From: Hyphochytrium catenoides
Taxonomy: Eukaryota; Sar; Hyphochytriomycetes; Hyphochytriales; Hyphochytriaceae
Assembly (NCBI GenBank): GCA_900088475.1
Contig: FLMG01003614.1
Location: 19,508-53,867 of the forward strand
Length of the DNA stretch: 34,360 nt
Direction: 5' to 3'
A model generated the notes under the pieces. That model saw only the letters and a list, made by a program, of their open reading frames with translations. It ran no database searches and was not told the origin of the DNA. The position numbers were made by a program, and so were the translations under genes. This document shows positions 10,393 to 19,946 of the stretch, in pieces; position 1 is the stretch's first letter; the number at the start of each line of letters is the position of its first letter.

Positions 10393-13292
10393 CTACCTTC
10401 TGCTACCTCTCCTTTGTGCTCGGATGCTCCCCTTCCTCATAGCTTCATAGCCAAGCTCTAGACTCGAACGCTCCTCCAATGCGGGATCGTCTGTTTTTTT
10501 GCTGATGGCAGGCTCCTGTTCACCCTCACCGTTCAATGACTGCACCTCCATATCGTCGCCCTTAGACCTGAGGGAGATCGATCTGCCACTAGACGAGGTT
10601 GAGGAATTGGGAATATATGGCAGACGCTGACTAGAGATGGAGCTACTCTCTCCTCCTCCTGCGCTTAGTTGAGCCTTCAATGACTTCAATTCATCCATGT
10701 AAACTGTGCGTTCCATACACTCTCTGTGAACAGTGGCTTGGAGCAACCTGATCTCCTGTGTGTAAGAAAGGTCTTGGTGAGAGGCCAGAAGACTCCAAAC
10801 TGAACAAAATCTGCTAATTACCTTTTCTTTGGCAGTGATGCTGAGTTCCATGTCTCGCAGCTTTGCTTGAAGCTGCTGCTTCTCTGTCTCGTGGAGTTGA
10901 ATGGCCTGGGAGGATTGTGCGAGAGAGGCTTGCAGTTTTAGGTTTGACGCTCTTAGCGCTTCGTTCTGTTGCTTATGCTCCTCTTGCTCTGCCTTGAGCA
11001 TGGCATGTAAATCCTCCAGCTTCAGCTTCTCTTGGCTGAGTCGGGCGAGTTCCTTTACAATTTTCTGATTGTCAGACTCTTTACTTAGCGCCAGCTCTTT
11101 GTTCTGCGTTGAAAGAGCAGCGGCAATGTTGAGAGGAGCCAGTGACGCAAGAAGCTAACGTGGAAGGATGGCAACAGGCTTACCACTGTGGAGAGCTTTT
11201 CGAACTTTGCCAGAAGGGTTTTTTCGCGATTGGCTGCGGCATCAAACTGCGTCTGGAGGTCTTGGAGCTGTTGCTGCTTATCCTTCAGCTGCTCCTGCAA
11301 CTTTTCGTGTCTCGCTTCCATCTCCCTGTCCCTTTCTTGCCAAGTTGCCTACTAACAAGAGTCAGAAGGGACAGGCAAACAGGGAGCTGCAGATCCTCAC
11401 CTCCTTTTCCTTCAAGCAGTGTCTGAGCTCCAGGTTCGCGGTGTTTAGAACTTCTATTCTTGTTTGTACTTCTGACGTGGTTCTTTTTCCATGCTCCTGC
11501 TGCTCCGTAAGCTGTGCTGCTAGCAGGGCTGTTTCATGCTTTAAGCTAAATATTTCTCTTTTTTCTTTAGCCAACTGCTCCTTGAGGTTCGACTTGTCCA
11601 TCTCTAGGGCTACGAGCTAGAGTTACCATGGCTGAGCACAAGAAGTGGCATCTATGGGAAAGAGGGAATTGACACCTGACCTTATCCTTCATGGTCTCCC
11701 TGTCTAGGGTTCCGGTCCTAACCTGCTCCTCGAGAGCAACTAACTCTGCTTCATGTCGCTTCCGCGAAGCCTCGAGTTCCTCTTTTAGTCTGTTGTGTTC
11801 CTCGTCGAGGGCTTGCCATTGGTGCTGAAAGGTCCGACCATCCTTTAAAGCTGTCTCTAGCTAGATGGTCGACACAGGTACCCTCACGATGTTAATCCCT
11901 GTCACACCGAACTAGTGGTGAGGCTTTGGCCAGCAGACTTTTACCTTCTTTCGCAGGTCACTATTGTCCTTGTCTAACTGCTGTTGCCATCCCTTTTCAG
12001 CTTCCTTCTCCCTGTTAAGCTCCTCTGATCTTCTTAGCATGTGCCGCAGCTGGACTCCCACCTATTTATTGTCAGAAAAGTCTTAGATAGCTTTTATTGG
12101 TCCCTTAGTCAAAGACACTTGTACCTCGTCCCGTAGCCGCGTTATCAATGCCTCTTGGCTAATGGAAACTTCGGTCGCCTCTCGCCTCAGTTCATGCTGC
12201 TGGCGGCGAAGTACTTCTATTCTTTCCTAGTGGTGTCGAGAGAGAAGTAGTAACGGCGCCATGAAGAATTTGTCGTGAATGGAGCAAAAGGGAAGTGCAA
12301 ACGGAAGGGCAGACCAAGCCCTACAAGGGTTCGACCAAGAGGTATCTTATGGCTCTGTCCTGAGCGACACCTCTGTTGCACTGCTGCAGAATAGATGGAG
12401 GGCATACCTTAGTTTCAGCATAAACAGCGACTGATTGCTTTTTGTGGTGACTCCGTAGCTCAGCTAGCTGACGCTGTAGCTCGACAATCTACACGGGTCA
12501 AAGAGTCAAAAGTTAGCTCATGACTGATGCTCTGGAAGCGTGGATTGGTGCAAGACCCGACCTTGGCAGATAACTCTTGCTGAGCGCTCAGTGCCGCGTT
12601 AGACAGTTCCTCCCTTAGAAGCATCAGCTTTTGGGCCCATTGGCGCTCGCAGTCGGTTAGAGAACGCCGATAGTGCTCCTCAGCCTCAGCTCTTCCCATG
12701 GTCAGCTCCTTGAGTTGGCCAGATTGGCTGTTGACTTGCGCCCCTAACGTAGCTACCTGGCCCTGTGTTTTGTAGATCGAGGGGTGGGAAGTGACCCATG
12801 CGGAGAGACGGGAATCTTGAGATAAGGTGACAAGAGGAAGTAATATTGGAGAGTAAGGAAAGCCATAAGGATAGCGAGAAAGGAGCGAAGGAAGGTAAGA
12901 TGGACATAAGATCCAGAGACATTCTTGGGCATGAGTGGTAGACTGTCAAACAGAAAGCGGATGCACCAGAGGGAGAACTAATGTACGTGGACCACCTTCA
13001 GTGCCTGGCTCTCCTGTTCAAGTGCCTTCCTCTCAGCATCTAGTCCTTGCAGCTTCTTCTGTAGCTCCTTGAACTCGGAGAAGATTAGGTAGCTGACTCC
13101 ACAGAAGCTGTGGACAGAGCGGTGGACGTGAGGTTGAGCTCAGCGTATGAAGAAGCCCCTGCAAGCCTACCCGCAGGACGTCTCGTCCTTGGAGAGAGCC
13201 CTGACATGCTCTGGTAGCTCCTCTCTGCCTGGCCCGTTGTGCAGCTCCTCCAGTGTGGGGTCTCGAAGCTCTTGTTCCTTCTTCCTACTCAT
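10393..13292 (-). CDS. long coiled-coil protein, 11 exons, about 646 aa
   Basis: Golgin- or centrosome-like in general character, but no specific family is recognised. Exons in coding order: 13292-13171, 13107-12996, 12762-12562, 12488-12408, 12226-12125, 12061-11945, 11860-11681, 11616-11401, 11348-11184, 11103-10822 and 10755-10393. All phases agree; nine of the ten introns lie exactly between codons (phase 0). Introns run 52-233 bases. The translated product is almost wholly heptad-like, rich in Glu, Gln, Lys, Leu and Arg (for example QQQLQDLQTQFDAAANREK, LEELHNGPGREELPEHVRAL), with a Ser-rich C-terminal tail (ISSQRLPYIPNSSTSSSGRS) and a basic end. Exon 2 could instead start at 13092. Two donors are GTC-type (after 12562 and after 11681). 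A donor-like GTAGCA inside the last codons and a strong acceptor at 10176 raise the possibility of one more 3' exon. The start ATG 13292 is the first in frame; an upstream exon cannot be excluded. Confidence 0.85.
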
Positions 13293-14110
13293 GCTGTCAG
13301 GCACCGTTTACATTCTACCTAGCTAGTCATCCGGCAAGTCGTCACAGCAGGACAAAGAACTAAGCAACAATTATGCAAGGCGCCTTCCGAGCAGACACAA
13401 CGCTCTCATCGGGGACATTGAGGCTGGTTCTGCCATCCGCTTTACCCTTCGCATGCCCCTGCTTCTGCAGCCGCTCCTCGTCCTGCTGATGCCTCTGCTG
13501 CCCAAATATATGAGCGGGCCTTACTAGCATTTGATGGGCGCCTCCATCGGTCCTGTTCTTGACGGACCTGTGATCCTGGTCAACCTGGGCCCAAAGCCCA
13601 ATCAATAACATCACAAAGGCGTTACGAATCTAGCGGCTAACGTCTAGCGGGACAAGGAAAGGAATCATAGCTCTCCTGTCAAAATTATCCGATGACGGAT
13701 GGCGTAGGTCAGAGTCTTTGATCTTCAATCGTCTCTTCCAAGTGGCGTCTTGTCCCCAGAAACTGTCTCTTGGTACTGTCGCCTCTACTGCACGATATAG
13801 GCTAAGTGCTTGCTGGCGTTATCAAGACAAAGAGCACCCATTGACCCTGTCCTTCTGTTCCCTCCCGCTACTGATGTCTCAGGGCCTGCGGTCAGTAATG
13901 GGCCCAAATGGCTTCCCTCTGTCTGTGTGTACCGTACACCTTCCCTTTATGGGGATATGTGCGGTCGATGAACATCGTCTACACGAAGCGCAGAAGAGAT
14001 CTGCCTCCAAAATGTGATCACTGGGACTACCGGTGGCTGTCAGTGGAACGGAGTACAGTCCAGCCCAAACGATAAACAAAACGGGCATATCTATTAATAT
14101 ACATATTCGT
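13293..14110. other. spacer between coiled-coil gene and transporter
   Basis: A minus-strand open segment at 13360-13614 contains a Gln/Glu/Arg-rich stretch (RHQQDEERLQKQ) that could be an upstream exon or 5' leader of the coiled-coil gene, but I found no phase-consistent junction. A plus-strand open frame at 13718-14017 has no recognisable features. Confidence 0.35.
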
Positions 14111-15286
14111 CTATAACATCTTCATGTCAGCCTTCTTTCGATAGCCTCTTGCAGGCAGTAGCGCCACAAGCCAACGCGGTGGACTTCTGAGACTGTAGAT
14201 GACTGCGCCAGCAATGACAAGAGCAGAGCCAAGACAGTGTTTAAAGGTGAACTTGTTTCCAAATAGAAAGACACTGAGAAAGAGACTGGTCACCTTCCTG
14301 ATGCTTAGCACCAGGCTGAGCGTGAGAGATGAAGTCTCACAAAGCAGCTTGTACACCCCGGAAACACACAGTGCTTGGGACACTGATCCCGCTATGAGCC
14401 AAAATATCAACGAGAGTGTCTCTCCCTGGCTCTCTGTTCTAGATACTGCTGAAGAGGCAAGCTTGGTTATAAATTCTCGCTCAGAATAGAGCAGTACAGG
14501 CAAGGAGAGCAAGTGCGAGTAGAGTTGCATCTCTAGAGAAACATCCTTCTTTATCTGCGCAGGCGACTTCTCCTTTTCTCCAAGAGAGTGAAGTGATCGG
14601 AGAAGAACCTCCTCTTGCCAATGACCCAAGACAGCCCCAAGTAGAAGACTGACGCACAGCAATAGCATGCCAAAGCCTTCGGACTTTAACCAATCAACCG
14701 TGCTGCCCACGTCAAGCTTCATGCCAAAGAGCTCATCATCCAATGGACTGTCACATCTAGCAAGTCCCAAGGAACAGGAGGAAGGTGGAGTGCGGTGATC
14801 TGCTCCTTCCTCGATCCTCCCCATTTTGGCATAGAGGTCTGCGAAGGCCGTCACAGCGGCACCTCCCACTACGATAAGAGCTCCTAAGCTCTTGTGCGCG
14901 GGGAACCTCTTGCCAAAGCAAAGCATCCCCACGAGTAGGTTTGCCGCGACGCCGCTGGACCGAAAAACTATTGTCACAGGCACAGAGACGCCAAATGATG
15001 GTGCCACGTTGACGCTCCAAGACGTGAAGAAGAAGACAAGAGTCATTGCCAGATGTACAATCAACGGGATCCTTCTCAATGGGATATCGCATTGAAAGAT
15101 GCTCCGCATGTTAATACTTTTCAGACTCTGGAAGTAGGCTTGAAGAACCACACAGAGAAATTGCCCGAGCATAAAGAGCGGGCCAGCCAGTGGGTCCCTC
15201 TGAACCACCATTTCGAAGGAGATAACAGTGAAGCAGCAACCCAGCATTATCATCATAGTAGCAGACAATACGGTGGGGTTGAACAT
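14111..15286 (-). CDS. nucleotide-sugar transporter, UAA/SLC35B family, 391 aa
   Basis: Predicted Golgi or ER antiporter that brings UDP-sugars into the lumen; SLC35B4-type proteins carry UDP-xylose and UDP-GlcNAc, but the substrate here is not determined. About ten hydrophobic segments span the protein. The family block FRSSGVAANLLVG (about 108-120) corresponds to the conserved FRSG-A-x-L region, and SIRKVTSLFLSVFLFGNKFT near residue 345 matches the TxRKxxSxxxS...F block before the last helices. A hydrophilic insertion at about 160-195 separates the two repeats. The N-terminus (start ATG 15286) has the family's short lead into TM1 with GCC. Single exon. The C-terminus ends with KKADMKML, which is not a proper dilysine retrieval signal. 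It could serve the same compartment as the GT61 enzyme upstream, but they are not adjacent. Confidence 0.87.
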   Translation of the reverse strand: MFNPTVLSATMMIMLGCCFTVISFEMVVQRDPLAGPLFMLGQFLCVVLQAYFQSLKSINMRSIFQCDIPLRRIPLIVHLAMTLVFFFTSWSVNVAPSFGVSVPVTIVFRSSGVAANLLVGMLCFGKRFPAHKSLGALIVVGGAAVTAFADLYAKMGRIEEGADHRTPPSSCSLGLARCDSPLDDELFGMKLDVGSTVDWLKSEGFGMLLLCVSLLLGAVLGHWQEEVLLRSLHSLGEKEKSPAQIKKDVSLEMQLYSHLLSLPVLLYSEREFITKLASSAVSRTESQGETLSLIFWLIAGSVSQALCVSGVYKLLCETSSLTLSLVLSIRKVTSLFLSVFLFGNKFTFKHCLGSALVIAGAVIYSLRSPPRWLVALLPARGYRKKADMKML

Positions 15287-16860
15287 TGTTCTATTCTTGG
15301 AGCACCGCTTGCCGAGATCTCTGGTAAAGATTGCAACCCGAGTCAGTGCAACCGAAGGCTAAACCGCCAGAATGAAAGCGGTACGACCTCCTTAACTACC
15401 ACTCAGGACCCGGACTGACAGGGTTACCTGGGAGTGGGCAAGCGAGACGGCCACCGCCATCGGTCGCTGCCATCCTCCACCTACAACGATGAGAAAATCT
15501 CACGAGTACAGTGGCAGAGTTACCCACGGCGTTTCTTGGTCATCTCCTTTGAAGGCGAATAGCGTTCGACTTACCGCTAATGCCAATGATGACCGCTGCT
15601 GGTACTTGTGCCGGCTGAGGTGACAGGCTGAGATGTCTCCAACGTCAGTCAGCGCTCTGCTGCTATAAATTCTCTACAAGGTGTTGGGAAGGCTGCCCGC
15701 AAAAACTTTCTTTGCTTTCTGGTGGAGATACAGTTCAAGAGAGCGACTATCCTGGGACCAATAGAAGGACAGTGCCAGTAGCTACATTTTTGACATGCAG
15801 TTTGTATTGATTACTCTTCAGCAGTTTAATGTATGCAGCTGCGTGGTAAACAAGTCTCTGGCGACTAATATAGGCTGCAGTGTGGAGCTGACGAAGGGAA
15901 AGGGCTACACATTTCCTGCAACAGGCTCGGGCTTCACGCTTGATGGCTCCATGCCCTTGATGCTTGAGTCTTCATCCTTCTCATTCCTTCGTTGGCATCG
16001 TCGGGAATCTTCCAGAGGCCCATGCACCTGCCCGTTCAATGGCTTCATGGCAGCATTATGGCGGGATGGAGGAGATAGAAGAGCGAGAGGAGTTCTTGCT
16101 GCTTCTTGTGTAGATCTGAAGACTTCCTACTCGAGGGTGGCTGCTGGACCACTACTGCTCTACCAGTCATCGTGTATACGTTCTCTTCGTACGAACTCAT
16201 GGATCAGGATAATTCCTCTTACTGCTGCTGTATGAATGCTCCGTCAAAATAATCAGGTCCTTTCTTTGGAGAAAGCTGAAGTCATAGAAGAAGACCGCTG
16301 CTGGCTGGTCCAGCTGTCATCATCTTCAGGAGGGCGCTGATATGCTACCTTGCCCTCTTGCTACTGGTCTGTACCTCCGCGGTTGCTTCTGTTGCCTAGT
16401 CTCCTCGGCAGACATACAGCGCTAAGCATTAACCTTTTGGCAGATCTTTTTCTTCTTCTGCAAGTCTCTGTGGCATAGCATAGTTATTTTGATGGTGCTA
16501 TGTATGTTGCCTTGTCCTTGGTCGTTGAGAAGGGATAATAAGAGAGGTCAGCATCGGGGTGCTCAAGTTGTGATGATGTGGTGGTGGTGGTGTGGCGGGA
16601 ATATCATTAGTGGTAAGGCAACACCCTCTTCATTTATGACAGGACGCGGACACGCGCAGCAGGTGGTCCCACACCAAAAAACAGCTTTAGGGTGGGGTTA
16701 AGCCGTAGCAGCAACCGCCACCACTAGTTTCTGCGGAGCTAGCGCCGACAATCAATAAACGTCCCTCGCACAGAGGACAGCGAGCAGCGATGACGCAAAA
16801 ACGATCTACTATTTTGTACATAAATATGACGGAGGACACTGAAAGAACGAGCTCAAGTTT
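15287..16860. other. gene-poor stretch with weak exon signals
   Basis: The plus-strand open frame at 15795-16235 looks like a shadow. On the minus strand several short segments between 16480 and 15905 read like coding sequence beside usable splice signals; the clearest pair is listed separately. A short GT-rich patch lies at 16575-16595. Confidence 0.35.
16056..16313 (-). CDS. possible 3' exons of an unrecognised gene
   Basis: Low-confidence call. A minus-strand exon 16313-16223, entered through an acceptor ending GATGACAG, reads LDQPAAVFFYDFSFLQRKDL and onward. It ends at a GTAAGA donor and joins in phase to 16126-16056, which starts after an acceptor ending CGAGTAG and closes with a Ser-rich end and TAA. 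A second frame across 16126-15905 is also open and coding-like, so the true frame is uncertain. Further upstream a possible exon near 16467-16432 (RLAEEEKDLPK) follows an acceptor ending GCCACAG. No start codon, domain or homologue is recognised. Confidence 0.25.
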
Positions 16861-18282
16861 TCATACATGAGCATACTTTGGAGACTCCATAATAACAGAA
16901 TGCGAATGCAGACTTGCGGATGCAGTCTGAGGAGTGCCATACATAGTATCTTCCAATTCATTCGCTGCTAGCCTTGCTGGCCCTTCACGATTAATGTCGT
17001 CGGTGTTATGTTCTTCGCGGAAAGTCTTATACCAAAAGCGTTGATATGGGTCCACCAGCTGGTGGAGAACTTCCCGATTGACAGCAGCGAGAAGGTTACC
17101 GGGCAGTGGCGGAGAATCAGATTGCAGTCCGTTGATCATGCGGCTTACTTTCTCTATGCACCCAGGATCCACTTCAATTTGCATTGTTGAAGAGTCGCTG
17201 AAGTAAAGACTTTGGATCTCCTTTGCGATGTCATTCCTCCTACGGCCATGTTCTGCTTGAAACTCCAGAGCCTCGGTGTAATACTGGCCCAGGCTGACAG
17301 CAAACTCCTCCACCAAGTAGATTGTAAACTCCTCCAAGACTTGGCGGTCCTCAAGGACCAGGGCTAGCTCTTCGAGCGTGGTCGCTCTAGGAAGAACCAC
17401 ACCGTTCTCTAGGCGTATTCTCGTCCAGTTCTCACTCAACCCGGAGCTAGTGAAGGAGGATGGCCTCGTAGAGCTATGGTAGGTTGCCCGGATGGCGGAG
17501 ATGGAGAGAGTGAAGCTGCAACTAAAGAGGAAACCGGCATAAATGATTGCAGCCCAAGAGTCCACGAGATCCGACTCGAAGTAGTTGTCGTTCAGAAAGA
17601 TACTCACTTGCCAGAAGACCATGCCCACGAAAAGGAGTGAAGAACAACGCTTGTAGCGGTCACTCCATCTGAACGCATCCTCTAGACGATACAATAGTAT
17701 TGAGAGGACGAACAGCGTGATAGGGAAGACAATGGCGAAGATCGTATCGCCAACTTTCTCCGCCATGCCAACTTCAAAACAGGCCTCTTCCCCAGCTTCT
17801 CCCAGCAATGTCTCAGAGCCTAACTGGAAGACCCTTGCAACTGGCACCATCTCTAAGCAAACACCTACGAAGGCCACGATGACAACACCACAAGTCGTGG
17901 ATCTCAACATTGGAATATATCGAAGAAAGGAGCTCGTTTGAACTTCTTTCTTGCTACTGTGGGCCAGAATAGCATTTTGCCGGTATCTTAGCAGCAGCTG
18001 GAACGCCTCGAAGATGATCAGGGTGATCAAAGGGAACGTGTCGGACTCCCAGACAACAACATCCACCCAGCAGGGAGCCGTCTCGAAGACCAGAGTGAAA
18101 ACACCTCCAACGACCGCGAAGATTGTAGAGAGCTCCCGGAAGATGGCGAGCTTGATCGAGATTGCGTGAAGAGGGTAAATATCCCGCCTTCTCCAGAGGA
18201 GGATGGAGTTCACTGTGCATGTGATTATGGCTACGATGCACAGCACTAGACTGACAAGAGCCTCAGCTGAATCGAAACCCAT
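16861..18282 (-). CDS. seven-transmembrane protein with C-terminal RGS domain
   Basis: GPCR-like membrane protein fused to a regulator-of-G-protein-signalling domain, the architecture of plant AtRGS1 and many protist and fungal proteins. The RGS part would speed GTP hydrolysis by a G-alpha subunit at the plasma membrane. Seven hydrophobic segments are visible at about 8-30, 40-67, 76-98, 128-148, 178-200, 213-231 and 244-266. The RGS-like region covers about 301-421. It begins LEELALVLEDRQVLEEFTIY, continues with an acidic helix, a segment around FSDSSTMQIEVDP and an aromatic last helix (DPYQRFWYKTF). The usual FxxFL-x-EFSxENLxFW block is divergent (EFAVSLGQYYTEALEF), so catalytic activity is not assured. 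Single exon, 473 residues, ATG at 18282. No ligand-binding domain is seen outside the membrane. Neighbours give no functional hint. Confidence 0.82.
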   Translation of the reverse strand: MGFDSAEALVSLVLCIVAIITCTVNSILLWRRRDIYPLHAISIKLAIFRELSTIFAVVGGVFTLVFETAPCWVDVVVWESDTFPLITLIIFEAFQLLLRYRQNAILAHSSKKEVQTSSFLRYIPMLRSTTCGVVIVAFVGVCLEMVPVARVFQLGSETLLGEAGEEACFEVGMAEKVGDTIFAIVFPITLFVLSILLYRLEDAFRWSDRYKRCSSLLFVGMVFWQVSIFLNDNYFESDLVDSWAAIIYAGFLFSCSFTLSISAIRATYHSSTRPSSFTSSGLSENWTRIRLENGVVLPRATTLEELALVLEDRQVLEEFTIYLVEEFAVSLGQYYTEALEFQAEHGRRRNDIAKEIQSLYFSDSSTMQIEVDPGCIEKVSRMINGLQSDSPPLPGNLLAAVNREVLHQLVDPYQRFWYKTFREEHNTDDINREGPARLAANELEDTMYGTPQTASASLHSHSVIMESPKYAHV

Positions 18283-19946
18283 GTTGGCTAGCCTTGGTCT
18301 TCACTTGCTTCACTGCCCCGCTCACGCGGTGTGCTAGCAGCGGTAGAGAACAGGAGCTCTATATGAATCACCAGACGGCTCTTGCCCTGTCCCAGAGTCA
18401 ATTGCTACTTCCTCTTTGGCTGGCAATATCTCTTCTGCGGGACAGTCAACAATAGGAACCCTCCCTGCAAAGACGAGAGACTCTTGAGGGAGCTCTCAAT
18501 CAGCAGAGAGTCTCCTTCACCAGTCCATCTTGGACCATCACACCCTTCCACACCTCCCTTCCCCTTCCTCTATGCCTCCATCACTCTGACCAAAGTCAAG
18601 ATCTTACTTCTGCTACGAGTACTGGGAAGATGTTACTAGGAGAGAGCAAGGAGCGCAACGATGATGAGCCAGGGTCGTCCGTGGTGGATTCTTGGTGTCA
18701 CAATTATTAGGGTGGGGTTGGCGCGTGGAAGGGGCGGACAGAGGAAGAAACTTATCCATCTCTCACGGCTCGATCTTGCATCAAACCCACTCATCTCCCA
18801 GTAAGCCCCTCGACATTGACATCAGATAGCGCGCATCAAGAATACGAGGCTGTAAAACCATTATCATGCCGTATAACGTTGATAACGTCAGGAATACATG
18901 CCTGTCCGAGAGGGGTGCCTAAGAATCCAGAGGGCTGTCCCCCCACTGGGTCACTGACAGGGTGGAAACAATCAAGTTAGCATACCTTTTGTCGGTAAGG
19001 CCCTACCACGTAACTACCGTCCTATAGGGTTGGGTCACATCTACCGCCCAAAGGTCTGTCAGAATCAGAGTGTGAGTAGAGGCATCGTGGGCCATCATCA
19101 GCATGGAGATGAAGGGGAACAGAGCGTAACATCACATCGTCAGTGCCGCCAGCGCCAGTCGTTGACCTGCTTCTCAGAGCTCCTTTAGGTTCCTGATGAG
19201 ATGAGGAGCTAAGGCAGGCAGCGGCTTTGGGTTCTGGGATCTTGTTTGTCTCCTTTCCCCTTTTTTTGGCTTTGGTTCTCTGGACTCATTGCGGCGTGTC
19301 TTCATCTTAGACTTCAAACGTGGCTGGTTAGGAAGAGGCATCATCTCGGGGTGGAACTCGCATTGATCATAACATTAACATCTATAGATTGACTGCTGAT
19401 GGCTTGCACGGTACGCAGCAGATGAGGCGAGGAAAGACTAATGAGCTGCTAGAACTATACCCTGCTACTACTTTCCTTCAAGACCCTGCTGGCCTTTTCC
19501 CCTCCTTATTTAATTACCTTACTTCTTACCTCCTTCATACCTGCACTTTTTTGAAAAATGCATTTCCTTCTGTTTATCGCTTCTCAGTCCCAATCACTCC
19601 CTTCAATGAGTCGTCGTGGAGCGGTAGATGAACAGCTTGATCTGAACTAAATGTTTGCCTTTATTATGACCAAGCTTGACACCAGTAAGTGGAATTGTGG
19701 CGCTGGTTGGTGTCTCTCTGCTCTACGACGACATACACATTATGCATTTCGAACGAAGGGGACTACCGGCCATGGTTTCCTTGACAGTAGTGATTCTTCG
19801 TTGCAGAGACGTTCTTTCAAACTGCTGGTTAGCATACGGCGATGCGACGGCGCTAAAGTAAGCCTGAAAGATTATTAGCTGTTGATAGTGATCTGATCCA
19901 CTTTTCTATATATAACAAGCTGCTAAGAAAGTTTACAGTTCGCCCA
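18283..19946. other. intergenic stretch, nothing supported
   Basis: The spacer holds the 5' flank of the 7TM-RGS gene and the 3' flank of the protease gene. Small plus-strand open frames at 18382-18639, 19389-19631 and 19651-19878 lack motifs, and parts are pyrimidine-rich. A TATATATAAC stretch at 19907-19916 lies just beyond the protease stop and is more likely 3' sequence than a promoter. Confidence 0.4.

Noticed and set aside
12686-12949. Minus-strand hydrophobic 87-residue open frame
   Set aside because: Most of it is the 233-base intron of the coiled-coil gene.
14111-14134. ER-retrieval dilysine at the transporter C-terminus
   Set aside because: The Lys pair is eight and seven residues from the end, not at -3/-4.
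15053-15418. Plus-strand 121-residue open frame
   Set aside because: Antisense shadow of the SLC35B-type transporter.
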